This document shows positions 33,537 to 42,220 of a stretch of 64,000 nt of DNA, one piece after another. Below the pieces are notes generated by a model that ran no database searches, was not told the origin of the DNA, and was given only the letters and a program-made list of their open reading frames with translations. The stretch comes from Haliea sp. E1-2-M8. Lineage in GTDB: Bacteria > Pseudomonadota > Gammaproteobacteria > Pseudomonadales > Halieaceae. The stretch's first letter is position 1, and the number at the start of each line of letters is the position of its first letter. The position numbers and the translations under genes are program-made. The stretch is from the NCBI RefSeq assembly GCF_030649675.1, contig NZ_JAUTDR010000001.1:310001-374000 (forward strand), in the 5' to 3' direction.

Positions 33537-33636
33537 TGCTAGATGCCTTTTTAGAACCAAGGGGCTTGAAGTGCGGGCAGCATAAGCCCCCGCTCACTGA
33601 ATAGCCACCTGAAGTGACCCCCTGAGAGTGGAATCA

Positions 33637-33658
33637 GAACTGGCGCCAGTTCGACAAA
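33637..33658. repeat. Detached 22-bp copy of the tRNA-array palindrome
   Basis: Exactly matches 31581-31602 (and the two copies 171 and 342 bp later) around the palindrome AACTGGCGCCAGTT. It lies 1.6 kb away, on the far side of the S53-like gene, and 60 bp upstream of the alkylsulfatase. Part of it (CGCCAGTTCGA) is also present in the T arm of tRNA-Val. Confidence 0.8.
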
Positions 33659-33718
33659 ATCGACTTTCAGCCAGCTTGTGCTAGTGTTCGGCAGGCCATA
33701 ACAACAAGGAGCACCGCC

Positions 33719-35689
33719 GTGTCCCGTCTAGCCTCCGCCTGTCTGCCCCTTACCCTCGTCCTCGGCTTCGCCACCACCGCGATAGCCGACCCGTTGCCCG
33801 AACCACCAGTCGGCATCGCCACCCTGGCCACCCAGGCCGCCAACACCGCGGTGGCCGAGCGCCTGCCCCTGACCGACCCGCAGGACTTCGAGGATGCCAG
33901 CCGCGGCCTGGTCGCGCAGCTCGACGATCCGCGAATCCTCAATCCGGATGGCAGCGTCGCCTGGGATACGGCGCGGTTCGACTTCCTCGACGCGCCCGCT
34001 CCGGCCACAGTCAACCCCTCACTCTGGCGCCAGGGTCAGCTCAACAGCCTGCACGGTCTGTTCGAGGTGGTGCCCGGCATCTGGCAGTTCCGCGGCTACG
34101 ACATGGCGGTGATGACCCTGATCGCCGGCGACATTGGCTGGATCGTGGTGGACCCGCTGACCACCTCGGCGCCGGCCCGGGCCGGCCTGGCCCTGGCCAA
34201 CCGTGAGCTGGGTGAACGGCCGGTGACGGGCATTATCTTCACCCACTCCCACGGTGATCACTTCGGCGGTGTCCGCGGTATCATCGACGAAGCGGAGGTG
34301 GCGGAGCGCCAGGTACCCGTCATCGCCCCCCACGGCTTTACCGCGGAGGCGGTCAGCGAGAACCTGATGGCGGGCAACTACATGGGGCGACGCGCTTCCC
34401 TGCAGTTCGGCAACCATCTGCCCCCGGGTGAGACAGGGCATGTCGGTACCGGTCTCGGGCAGCGCCTTTCCAATGGCCAGATTGGCCTGCTGCGGCCTAC
34501 TTACGAGGTGCCACTGGGGGGTGAAACCCTGACCATCGATGGGGTGGAGTTCGTGTTCGTGGATGCCTCCAACACGGAGGCACCGGCCGAACTGATGTTC
34601 TACCTGCCGGCCCTGAAAGCACTGTCCACGGCGGAAGTGGCGACGCGTACCTTCCATAATGTACTCACGCCCCGCGGCGCCAAGGTTCGCGACACCCTGC
34701 GCTGGAGCCAGGCGCTGGACGAGGTGCTGGTCCGGTTCGGCGGCGAGGCCGAGGTGCTGTTTGCCTCCCACCATTGGCCGACCTGGGGCCGGGAACGCCT
34801 GCAGCAAGCCCTGCAGAACCAGCGTGACCTGTACCGCTACGTACACGACCAGACCATCCGCCTGGCCAACCACGGCGGCACCCAGCACGAGATCGCCGAG
34901 GAGCTGGAGGAACCCTGGTTTTCAGCCACTGATTTCGGTACCCGCGACTATTACGGCACCCTCAATCACAACTCCAAGGCGGTGTACCAGAACTACTTTG
35001 GCTGGTGGGATGGGGTGCCCGCCAATTATCATCAGCATCCGCCGGAGGCCGCCGCCACCCGCTATGTCGACCTGATGGGGGGCGCGGAGGAGGGGCTGCG
35101 CAAGGGCATCGCCGCCTTCGAGTCCGGTGACTACCGCTGGGCGGCCACCGTGTTCAACCACATCGTGTTCGCGGATGCCGGCAACCGCCCGGCGCAGGAG
35201 TGGCTGGCGGCGGCCTATGAGCAGATGGGCTTCCAGGCCGAGTCCGGCGCCTGGCGCAATTATTACCTGACCGCGGCCATGGAGCTGCGCGACGGCCTGC
35301 CCGAGACTCCCCAGACCTTTGACGATCCTGCTTTCCTGCAGGGTGTACCCACGGCTGCCCTGCTGGACGCGCTGGTGGCGCGCTATAACCCGGCCCGGCT
35401 GAGCCGCGAGGCCTTTGTCATCCAGTTCGTGTTCCCGGACCGGCAGGAACAGTTTCATGTCGAGGTCAATCCCGCGGTCGCTTTCCCGCGCAGTGGTATG
35501 GCGCCGGCGGCGACCGCGCAGCTGACCCTGGATCGCAGCGACTTTGACCGTTTGTTGATGCGCCGGGTCGAGCTGCCGGAGCTGCTGCAGGGTGGCGGGG
35601 CGGAGCTTTCCGGCGATGGCACCGCTATTGGCGCTTTCTTCGGCGCCCTTGACCAGTTCGAGTACTGGTTCAACGTGGCTACCCCCTGA
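33719..35689 (+). CDS. Alkyl/aryl sulfatase, metallo-beta-lactamase type (SDS hydrolase)
   Basis: 656 residues starting at GTG 33719, 7 nt after AAGGAG. Signal peptide at about 1-23 (LTLVLGFATTAIADP), so periplasmic. The metallo-beta-lactamase domain has the zinc motif H176-S-H178-G-D180-H181 (FTHSHGDHFGG), an alpha-helical dimerisation region follows, and the last 120 or so residues form an SCP2-like sterol-carrier fold. This is the SdsA1 architecture. It hydrolyses alkyl sulfates such as dodecyl sulfate to alcohol and sulfate, supplying sulfur or carbon. The next gene starts 14 nt later, so an operon is possible. Confidence 0.92.
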   Translation: MSRLASACLPLTLVLGFATTAIADPLPEPPVGIATLATQAANTAVAERLPLTDPQDFEDASRGLVAQLDDPRILNPDGSVAWDTARFDFLDAPAPATVNPSLWRQGQLNSLHGLFEVVPGIWQFRGYDMAVMTLIAGDIGWIVVDPLTTSAPARAGLALANRELGERPVTGIIFTHSHGDHFGGVRGIIDEAEVAERQVPVIAPHGFTAEAVSENLMAGNYMGRRASLQFGNHLPPGETGHVGTGLGQRLSNGQIGLLRPTYEVPLGGETLTIDGVEFVFVDASNTEAPAELMFYLPALKALSTAEVATRTFHNVLTPRGAKVRDTLRWSQALDEVLVRFGGEAEVLFASHHWPTWGRERLQQALQNQRDLYRYVHDQTIRLANHGGTQHEIAEELEEPWFSATDFGTRDYYGTLNHNSKAVYQNYFGWWDGVPANYHQHPPEAAATRYVDLMGGAEEGLRKGIAAFESGDYRWAATVFNHIVFADAGNRPAQEWLAAAYEQMGFQAESGAWRNYYLTAAMELRDGLPETPQTFDDPAFLQGVPTAALLDALVARYNPARLSREAFVIQFVFPDRQEQFHVEVNPAVAFPRSGMAPAATAQLTLDRSDFDRLLMRRVELPELLQGGGAELSGDGTAIGAFFGALDQFEYWFNVATP

Positions 35690-35703
35690 AGCGAAGCGCA
35701 ATC

Positions 35704-36081
35704 GTGGAGGGCTATGCGCTCATCAAGCTGACTCACCTGCTGGCGGCTTACCTTACCGGGCTGTTGTTCGTGCTGCGGTTGTTGCTGGATCTGGCAGGGC
35801 AGCCAAGCTGGCGGCAGACGCCGTTGCGTTGGCTGCCGCATGCGAATGACACGGTACTGCTGGCCATGGCGCTGTCGCTGCTGGTGTTCGGGGGCTGGCA
35901 GATCACGGTACACAGTTGGCTGGCCCTCAAGGTGGTACTATTGCTGGGCTATATCGCAGCCGGTATGGTCGCCATGAAACCGCGCTTCCGCGTGCCAGTG
36001 CGTGTGTTGGCGGCCGGGCTGGCCCTGGCGCAGCTGGCCGGCATTTATTTTTTGGCCATGACCCGCCCCGTACTCTGGTAG
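35704..36081 (+). CDS. SirB-family integral membrane protein
   Basis: 125 residues, GTG start, four hydrophobic segments across almost the whole length (ALIKLTHLLAAYLTGLLFVLRL, then VLLAMALSLLVFGGW and two more). It matches the SirB2 family, named from Salmonella invasion gene regulation but of unknown biochemical role. It is followed 45 nt later by the NnrS-family gene, a pairing seen in many marine gammaproteobacteria. Confidence 0.75.
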   Translation: MEGYALIKLTHLLAAYLTGLLFVLRLLLDLAGQPSWRQTPLRWLPHANDTVLLAMALSLLVFGGWQITVHSWLALKVVLLLGYIAAGMVAMKPRFRVPVRVLAAGLALAQLAGIYFLAMTRPVLW

Positions 36082-36125
36082 CTGCTGGCGGGCGAGGGTG
36101 GCCTCCACCATCGAGGAGATTCGGC

Positions 36126-37328
36126 ATGCAGGGCAGCAAGTTGACCGACGAGGCTGCGCTGGCGCCGCTGCTGCGGCAGGCTTTCCGGCCCCTGTTTCTG
36201 TTGGGGGCACTGTTCAGCGCCGGGGCCATGCTGCTGTGGGGGCTGGCGCTGGCTGGCTGGATCAGCCTGAACCCGTATCAAAACGTGCTGTTCTGGCATC
36301 AGCACGAAATGATTTTCGGTTTCGTGGCGGCGATCATTGTCGGCTTTCTGCTGACCGCGGTGCAGAACTGGGCGGGTACCCGTGCCACGCACGGCAGGGA
36401 ACTGCTGGTGCTGGTGCTGGTCTGGCTGACGGGGCGCGGCTTGATGCTGTTCGGCGCCGGCCTGCCCCCCGCACTGGTGGCGGCAGTGGATCTGGCCTTC
36501 CTGCCCCTGGCAGCCTGGTTTTTCGGTAGCATCGTGCTGGCGGCGGGCAACACCCGCAATCTGTTCTTTGTGCCGCTGCTGCTGCTGTTGATGGTCTGCA
36601 ACGGGCTTATGCACGCCGGCGCGATCCTAAACCGCTTCGAGCTGGTTCAGTACGGCAATCTCAACGCCATCTGGCTGGTGACCCTGGTGATGGCGATTGT
36701 CTCCGGGCGGGTGCTGCCGATGTTCACTGCCAACGGCACCGGCACGCCGAAGGTTGAGCCGCTGCCCTGGCTGGAGCGGGTCGCGCTGGGCTGCCTGTGG
36801 CTGATCTTCGCCCTGCATTTTCTGGCGCTCGCGCCGCGGATGCCGTCTTCGGCGCTGGCGCTGCTGTTTGCCGTTGCCGCGTTGAGTCAGCTGGCGCGAA
36901 TCCTCAGGCTCAGGTTCTGGGTAACCCTGCGCGTGCCCCTGCTGTGGTCCCTGCACGCGGCTGCCCTGTTTATTCCCTTCGGGCTGGCGCTGTTCGCGGC
37001 CCGCCATGCGGGATTGCCGGTGACCCAGAGTAATGCAGTCCACGCACTGACTGCGGGGGCCATGGGGGGAATGATCCTGTCGATGATGGCGCGGGTGTCC
37101 CTCGGGCATACCGGGCGGGCCCTGCAGCCGCACCCGCTGATGACGCTGGCCTTCGTGCTGGTGATCTGCGCGGCGCTGCTGCGCCTGGCGGCGCCGTCCC
37201 TGTTGCCGGGGTCACTGACGACCTGGTATCTGCTGGCCATCGCGGCCTGGGTACTGGCTTACCTGGCCTACAGCCTGCTGTACCTGCCGCTCCTGACGCG
37301 CCCGCGGCCGGACGGGCAGCCCGGTTAG
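36126..37328 (+). CDS. nnrS: NnrS-family membrane protein
   Basis: 400 residues from ATG 36126 with AGGAG 7 nt upstream; the frame is open further upstream but overlaps the SirB gene and is not supported. About 12 transmembrane segments. Family signatures: FRPLFLLGALFSAGAM, HQHEMIFGFVAAIIVGFLLTAVQNW, GRVLPMFTANG and ALTAGAMGGMILSMMARVSLGHTGR. NnrS proteins contain heme and copper and protect against nitric oxide stress. No NO reductase or Nnr regulator gene is adjacent. Confidence 0.9.
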   Translation: MQGSKLTDEAALAPLLRQAFRPLFLLGALFSAGAMLLWGLALAGWISLNPYQNVLFWHQHEMIFGFVAAIIVGFLLTAVQNWAGTRATHGRELLVLVLVWLTGRGLMLFGAGLPPALVAAVDLAFLPLAAWFFGSIVLAAGNTRNLFFVPLLLLLMVCNGLMHAGAILNRFELVQYGNLNAIWLVTLVMAIVSGRVLPMFTANGTGTPKVEPLPWLERVALGCLWLIFALHFLALAPRMPSSALALLFAVAALSQLARILRLRFWVTLRVPLLWSLHAAALFIPFGLALFAARHAGLPVTQSNAVHALTAGAMGGMILSMMARVSLGHTGRALQPHPLMTLAFVLVICAALLRLAAPSLLPGSLTTWYLLAIAAWVLAYLAYSLLYLPLLTRPRPDGQPG

Positions 37329-37336
37329 GCGCGGCC

Positions 37337-38959
37337 TCAGCTCGCCGTCGACAGGAAAGGCCCATCGACACAGCCCCGGCGCCCGTCTGGTGCCGCACAG
37401 GCGCCGCAGATACCGACCCCGCACTTGGTCAGGTAGTCGATGGCGCTGTGGATCTGGTCCTCGCGGCAGAACTCCCGCTGCACTTTTTCGGCGGCATGCA
37501 CCATGGGCTCAGGGCCGCAGTTGTAGAACACCAGGTTCGCCCGTTCCTCCTTGCTCATCTCCTGCAGGCGCTGCTGCAGCAGCTCGGTAACCCGGCCGTG
37601 GAAGCCAACGCTGCCGTCGTCGGTGGCGACATGCAGGGTGGCGATCTTCGCGCACTCATCCAGGAAGTACAGCCGGTCCTTACTGCGGGCGCCGGCAAAC
37701 ACCTCGGCGTTGCCGAAATCCCGCGCAATCTGGTACACCGCCGCCAGCCCGGTGCCCCCGGCCACGGCCATGATGCGGGCATCCTCCGGCGGGGTCACCG
37801 GGATGCCGTGGGGGCCGCGGACATAGGCTTCAGTGCCCACCGGCAGGTCCATCAGGGTATGGGTAAACAGGCCCAGGTCGATCACCACCAGTGAAAAGGG
37901 GTCGTCGGTGAGGGCGGAGAAGGGCTTCTCGCCCACGCCCGGAACCCAGAGGAAAATGAACTCGCCGGCCTGCACATTGATCTTGCGGTCGAAGGTGAGG
38001 ATGGCGATGTCCTCGCAGACCCGCTCGGTACTGACCAGCGTGACCGGGCGGAACTGCATGTCGATGTCATAGCGAACCAGGCTTTCGGCGCGGTCGCTGC
38101 CCAGTTCCAGATCACGCTGCAGAGTGCGGAAATACTCCGCCATATCTTCGGTGGTCATGCCCACCAGGGCCGAGCCCACCCCCACTACCGTGGCTCCCGC
38201 ATCCAGAAATGCGCGCACATCCTCGGCGCTGCTGGCGCCGCCACAGCCGATCACCGGCAGCCCGGTGGCGGCCACGACCTCCCGCACACACTTGAGGCCG
38301 ATGGGCAGCACGCCCTTGCCGGACATGCCGCCCGAACCGTTACTCAGCACCGCGTGGCCATGTGAAGAGGTGTAGCCAGGCCCGACCGTATTGATGGCGC
38401 ACAGGCCGTCCGCACCGCCAGCTTTCGCAGCCTCGGCGATCTCGGCAATATTGGGCGTGTTCGGGGTCAGCTTGGGAATCACCGGGATAGCCACCACCGC
38501 CTTCACCGCCGCGGTAATTTCCCGCACCATGTCCGGGTCCTGGCCCATCGCCATGCCATAGCCCTTGGCGTGGGGGCAGGACAGATTCAGCTCCAACCCG
38601 TCGGCCACCGGCGCCAGCAGCCTGGCTACCTCGACAAACTCCTCCAGGCTGCCGCCGAAAATCGACACCAGCAGGAAGCGATCCGCCGGCACCCGCAGCT
38701 TGCCCAGCAGCGCTACCGACTCCTCCGCCCCCGGGTTGGTCAGCCCCACCGCATTGACAAAGCACCCCGGGGCGTACTGGCTCAACACCGGCTCCCGGTT
38801 CCCCATGCGCGGCTCCAGACCGATGCTCTTGGTAGTCACCACCCCAACCTCCGGCATATGGTCGAACACATACTGGATGATCGAGGTGGCAGTCGTAACA
38901 ATCCCGGAGGGAATCGTCAACGGGCCGGACAGGGTCTTGCCGAAGAATTCAGTGTTCAA
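37337..38959 (-). CDS. Dihydroorotate dehydrogenase PyrD(B)-PyrK-like fusion
   Basis: 540 residues. Residues 1 to about 290 are a class 1B-type dihydroorotate dehydrogenase barrel. The active-site loop NLSCPHAKG contains Cys as the base, and GGASSAEDVRAFLDAGATVVGVGSALVG is the FMN phosphate site. From about 310 it is a PyrK-like ferredoxin reductase with an FAD region, NAD-binding AVAGGTGLAAVYQ and a C-terminal [2Fe-2S] site CGVGICGACAAPDGRRGC. Normally PyrD(B) and PyrK are separate chains. Class 2 PyrD is the usual type in gammaproteobacteria, so this may be a second enzyme or act on another pyrimidine. Confidence 0.82.
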   Translation of the reverse strand: MNTEFFGKTLSGPLTIPSGIVTTATSIIQYVFDHMPEVGVVTTKSIGLEPRMGNREPVLSQYAPGCFVNAVGLTNPGAEESVALLGKLRVPADRFLLVSIFGGSLEEFVEVARLLAPVADGLELNLSCPHAKGYGMAMGQDPDMVREITAAVKAVVAIPVIPKLTPNTPNIAEIAEAAKAGGADGLCAINTVGPGYTSSHGHAVLSNGSGGMSGKGVLPIGLKCVREVVAATGLPVIGCGGASSAEDVRAFLDAGATVVGVGSALVGMTTEDMAEYFRTLQRDLELGSDRAESLVRYDIDMQFRPVTLVSTERVCEDIAILTFDRKINVQAGEFIFLWVPGVGEKPFSALTDDPFSLVVIDLGLFTHTLMDLPVGTEAYVRGPHGIPVTPPEDARIMAVAGGTGLAAVYQIARDFGNAEVFAGARSKDRLYFLDECAKIATLHVATDDGSVGFHGRVTELLQQRLQEMSKEERANLVFYNCGPEPMVHAAEKVQREFCREDQIHSAIDYLTKCGVGICGACAAPDGRRGCVDGPFLSTAS

Positions 38960-39093
38960 GGCGGCGCTCGGAGCTGGATGGCTGGAGGCGGCAATTATAC
39001 GGGCTTGTCCGCAGGTAGTCGAAGCGCGCTTCTACCGAGGCCGAAATGTGCGAGCAACTGAGAATCCGGCACTGAGGCAGGGGGCGGGTTGAA

Positions 39094-39169
39094 GGCTTGC
39101 AGGACCGTCCGAGACATGGATGTCGAGGCCGAGCGTCCATGGACGGACTTGCAGCGTGTCCTGCAAGCC
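39094..39169. repeat. Structured inverted-repeat element between pyrD-pyrK fusion and selO
   Basis: The outer arms GGCTTGCAGGAC (39094-39105) and GTCCTGCAAGCC (39158-39169) are perfect 12-bp inverted repeats. The inside holds the 12-bp palindrome CGTCCATGGACG (39134-39145). It has the look of a dispersed miniature repeat or structured RNA. The whole gap 38960-39204 (245 bp) shows no gene. Confidence 0.6.
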
Positions 39170-39204
39170 TCCAACGCGACCCCTGCCGGAGCCCGATCTT
39201 TAGC

Positions 39205-40728
39205 TCAGGTCCCGCAGAAAGTCTGGTGCACCCGCTGTTCCGGCCCCGGAGGCAGGGCAAAGGCCCGGTCCTCCGGGCGCCAGGTCCAGGGGTCCGCCAG
39301 CCGGTCCACCAGGGCATGGAAGGGCGCGAAGTCCTCCTGATCCGTGGCGGCGGTGATGGCGGCTTCCACCAGGTGGTTGCGCGGGATAAAGATCGGGTTG
39401 GCGCGGTACATTGTTGCCTGTCGCGCCCCGGGGTCGACGGCCTCGATGGCCAGGCGCTCCTGCCAGCGGGCCAGCCAGGGGTCGAAAGCAGGGGGCAGTA
39501 GATACAGCTCGCTGCAGTCCTGGTCACCGGCGGTGTCCGGGCTGGCGAGATCCGCCAGGCGGCGGAAGGTCAGGGTGAAGTCCGTCACCCCGGAAGCCAT
39601 CAGGGTGTACAGGTCCTCGATCAGCGCGGCGTCTTCGGGGCGGTCCTGCTGCAGCCCCAGCTTGGCCTTGAGGCCGGCGGTGTGGGCCTCGAGGAACTGG
39701 TCGCTGTAGGTATCCACCGCGGCCTGGGCCAGGGCCACGGCCCGCTCGCTATCCTCGTGCAGTAGCGGCACCAGCGCCTGGGCCAGGCAGGCCAGGTTCC
39801 AGTGGGCGATGCCGGGCTGGTTGCGGTAGGCGTAGCGGCCGCCGTGATCGATGGAGCTGAACACGGTGTCCGGATTGAAGGCGTCCATGAAGGCGCAGGG
39901 GCCGTAGTCGATGGTTTCACCGGACAAGAGCATGTTGTCGGTGTTCATCACCCCGTGGATAAAGCCCAGCAGTTGCCAGCGGGAAACCAGGCTGGCCTGT
40001 GCCCGGACCGCCGACTCGAGCAGGGCCAGGGCGGGATTGTCGGCATCCGCCAGGCTCGGGTAGTGGCGCTCGAGGGTGAAGCGCACCAGAATCTCCAGGG
40101 CCTCCTTGTCCTTGCGCGCGGCAAAAAATTCAAAGCTGCCGATGCGGATGTGGCTGGACGCCACCCGGGCCAGCACCGCGCCGGGGAGTGAGCGCTCACG
40201 ATACACCGGTTCACCGGTGCTGACCGCGGCCAGGGCGCGGGTGCTGGGTACGCCCAGGGCTGCCATGGCCTCGCTGACAATATATTCCCGCAGTACCGGC
40301 CCCAGCGGCGAGCGTCCATCGCCACCCCGGGACCAGTGGGTGCGGCCCGCGCCCTTGAGCTGCAGGTCCATGCGTCTACCGTCGGTCCCCCGCAGCTCGC
40401 CCAGCAGGATGGCGCGGCCATCTCCGAGCTGAGGGTTGAAGCTGCCGAACTGATGGCCGGCATAGGCGGCAGCCAGTGGTTCCGAGCCCTCGACAACGCT
40501 GTTGCCCGCGAGGAAGGCGGTACCCTCGGCCGATGCCAGCCAGTCCGGGTCCAGCCCCAGTTCCAGGGCCAGGCCGCGATTCACCCGGATGGGCGCAGGT
40601 GCCGCGACCGGCGTCGGCGCCAGCAGCTGGTAGAAGCGCGCGGGCAGGCGCGCAAAACTGTTGTCAAAGTTGGCTCGGGCTTTCGCGATTGGCACTTTGG
40701 CGGGACTCCGGGGCTCGGGTGGGGACAT
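39205..40728 (-). CDS. selO: SelO-family protein adenylyltransferase (pseudokinase)
   Basis: About 507 residues from ATG 40728; a GTG at 40695 is an alternative and the true start is unclear. YdiU/SelO family: FDNSFARLPARFYQLL, AYAGHQFGSFNPQLGDGRAILLGEL, DLQLKGAGRTHWSRGGDGRSPLGPVLREYI and FIHGVMNTDNMLLSGETIDYGPCAFMD are classical. SelO proteins have a flipped ATP orientation and transfer AMP to protein Ser/Thr/Tyr, linked to redox homeostasis. The C-terminal Cys (HQTFCGT) fits the redox-sensitive Cys of many SelO proteins. The 5' end overlaps the end of the EmrB gene by about 65 nt in another frame. Confidence 0.93.
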   Translation of the reverse strand: MSPPEPRSPAKVPIAKARANFDNSFARLPARFYQLLAPTPVAAPAPIRVNRGLALELGLDPDWLASAEGTAFLAGNSVVEGSEPLAAAYAGHQFGSFNPQLGDGRAILLGELRGTDGRRMDLQLKGAGRTHWSRGGDGRSPLGPVLREYIVSEAMAALGVPSTRALAAVSTGEPVYRERSLPGAVLARVASSHIRIGSFEFFAARKDKEALEILVRFTLERHYPSLADADNPALALLESAVRAQASLVSRWQLLGFIHGVMNTDNMLLSGETIDYGPCAFMDAFNPDTVFSSIDHGGRYAYRNQPGIAHWNLACLAQALVPLLHEDSERAVALAQAAVDTYSDQFLEAHTAGLKAKLGLQQDRPEDAALIEDLYTLMASGVTDFTLTFRRLADLASPDTAGDQDCSELYLLPPAFDPWLARWQERLAIEAVDPGARQATMYRANPIFIPRNHLVEAAITAATDQEDFAPFHALVDRLADPWTWRPEDRAFALPPGPEQRVHQTFCGT

Positions 40729-42220
40729 TGTCGGCGCCGCCGCCGACGGCGCGAGGCACGCGCAGCAACAGCACCAGTGGCATGGTAGCAAGGTTAACCC
40801 ACATCAGCAGGTGGAAGTCATTGGCGAAGGCAATCTCTGCCGCCTGTCGGCTGACCTCGGTGACGACCGTCGCTGGCAGGCCGCCGACAGATACGGGGTC
40901 CGCCAGCCCGGTCAGCAGTGCCGACTCCGGGCGCAGGCGGGAGGCCAGCTCCTGCTGATTGATCCACAGGTTGCGGGTGAAGAGCCCCATCATGATGGAG
41001 ACTCCGATGCTGCTGCCCAGGTTTCTGGACAGGCTGTACAGGGCCGCGCCCTCATCACGCAGCGTAGCCGGTAGCGTCGCATAGGCCAGCGTGGTGGAAG
41101 GAATGAAGACCAGCCCGAGTCCGAGCCCCTGGATAAAACCGGTGATGATCAGCTGGCGTTCACCGACCTCCATGGTGAAACCCGCCATGTGGTACAGGGA
41201 CAGGCAGACCAGTGCCATGCCCAGCAGCATCAGTGCTCGCGGGTCAAACCGGCGCATCAGCCGGGCAACCAGCAGCATGCCCAGCATGGTACCCACTCCC
41301 CGCGGCATCAGGATCAGCCCCGTGGTCATGACCGGATAGCCTTTCCAGTTCTGCAGAAAAGGCGGCAGCAAGGCCATGGTCGAGAGCAGGACAATGCCGA
41401 CCAGGAAGATGAACATCAGCCCGGTAACAAAATTCCGGTCGCGAAACAGTGACGGAGACAGGAGCTGCAAGCGGGTGGTACGCGAGTGAACCAGGAACAG
41501 GTAGAGCCCGAGAGCCACCAGCACGGCGTAGACCTTGATCTCCATCGCGTCGAACCAGAGTAGATGCTCGCCCCGGTCCAGCAACAGCTGTAGTGCTCCC
41601 ACCGCCAGCGCCAGCAGGCCAAAGCCCATAAGGTCAAAGCGTTTGTTTACGGTGACCGTGGCCGGCAGGTAACGGTAGATCCCCAGCAGCGAAAGCATGC
41701 CGAGCGGCACGTTGATGTAAAACACCCAGCGCCAGGAATAGGACTCGGTTAGCCAGCCGCCGAGCGTTGGCCCCAGAATCGGGCCTATCATTACACCCAT
41801 GCCCCACAAACTCATGGCGGAGGCGTGCTTTTCGCGCGGGAATGTGTCGAGCAGGATGGACTGTGACAAGGGTACCAGCGCCGCGCCGAAGCCCCCCTGC
41901 ACCACACGCCAGACGACCATTTCCGTCAGGCTGGACGCCTGCCCGCAGAACATGGATGCCGCGGTGAAGCCAGCGACGCAGTACATCAATACGTTGCGCC
42001 TCCCAAAGCGCCGGGCCAGGTAGCCCACGGGCAGGGTCATGATGGCGGTGGCGACGATGTAGGAGCTCAGGATCCAGATCACCTGGTCACTGCTGGCCCC
42101 GAGACTGCCCTGCATATGCGGCAGTGCGACATTGGCGATAGTGGTGTCCAGCACCTGAATGATGGTCGCCAGCATGACGCTGGCGGCCACCAGCCACTGG
42201 CCCCGGTTCTGTGTGGTCAC
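40664..42220 (-). CDS. emrB: Drug efflux MFS transporter, DHA2 family (EmrB-like)
   Basis: 518 residues with 14 predicted transmembrane segments. Motif A is GYLARRFGRRNVLM and motif C-like is MGVMIGPILGPTLGGWLTESYSWRW; QVLDTTIANVALPHMQGSLGAS is typical of EmrB. It would export amphipathic drugs with EmrA and an outer-membrane TolC-type protein (none in this window). It overlaps EmrA by 4 nt. The last 20 residues share their DNA with the start of selO. Confidence 0.92.
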   Translation of the reverse strand: MTTQNRGQWLVAASVMLATIIQVLDTTIANVALPHMQGSLGASSDQVIWILSSYIVATAIMTLPVGYLARRFGRRNVLMYCVAGFTAASMFCGQASSLTEMVVWRVVQGGFGAALVPLSQSILLDTFPREKHASAMSLWGMGVMIGPILGPTLGGWLTESYSWRWVFYINVPLGMLSLLGIYRYLPATVTVNKRFDLMGFGLLALAVGALQLLLDRGEHLLWFDAMEIKVYAVLVALGLYLFLVHSRTTRLQLLSPSLFRDRNFVTGLMFIFLVGIVLLSTMALLPPFLQNWKGYPVMTTGLILMPRGVGTMLGMLLVARLMRRFDPRALMLLGMALVCLSLYHMAGFTMEVGERQLIITGFIQGLGLGLVFIPSTTLAYATLPATLRDEGAALYSLSRNLGSSIGVSIMMGLFTRNLWINQQELASRLRPESALLTGLADPVSVGGLPATVVTEVSRQAAEIAFANDFHLLMWVNLATMPLVLLLRVPRAVGGGADNVPTRAPESRQSANRESPSQL

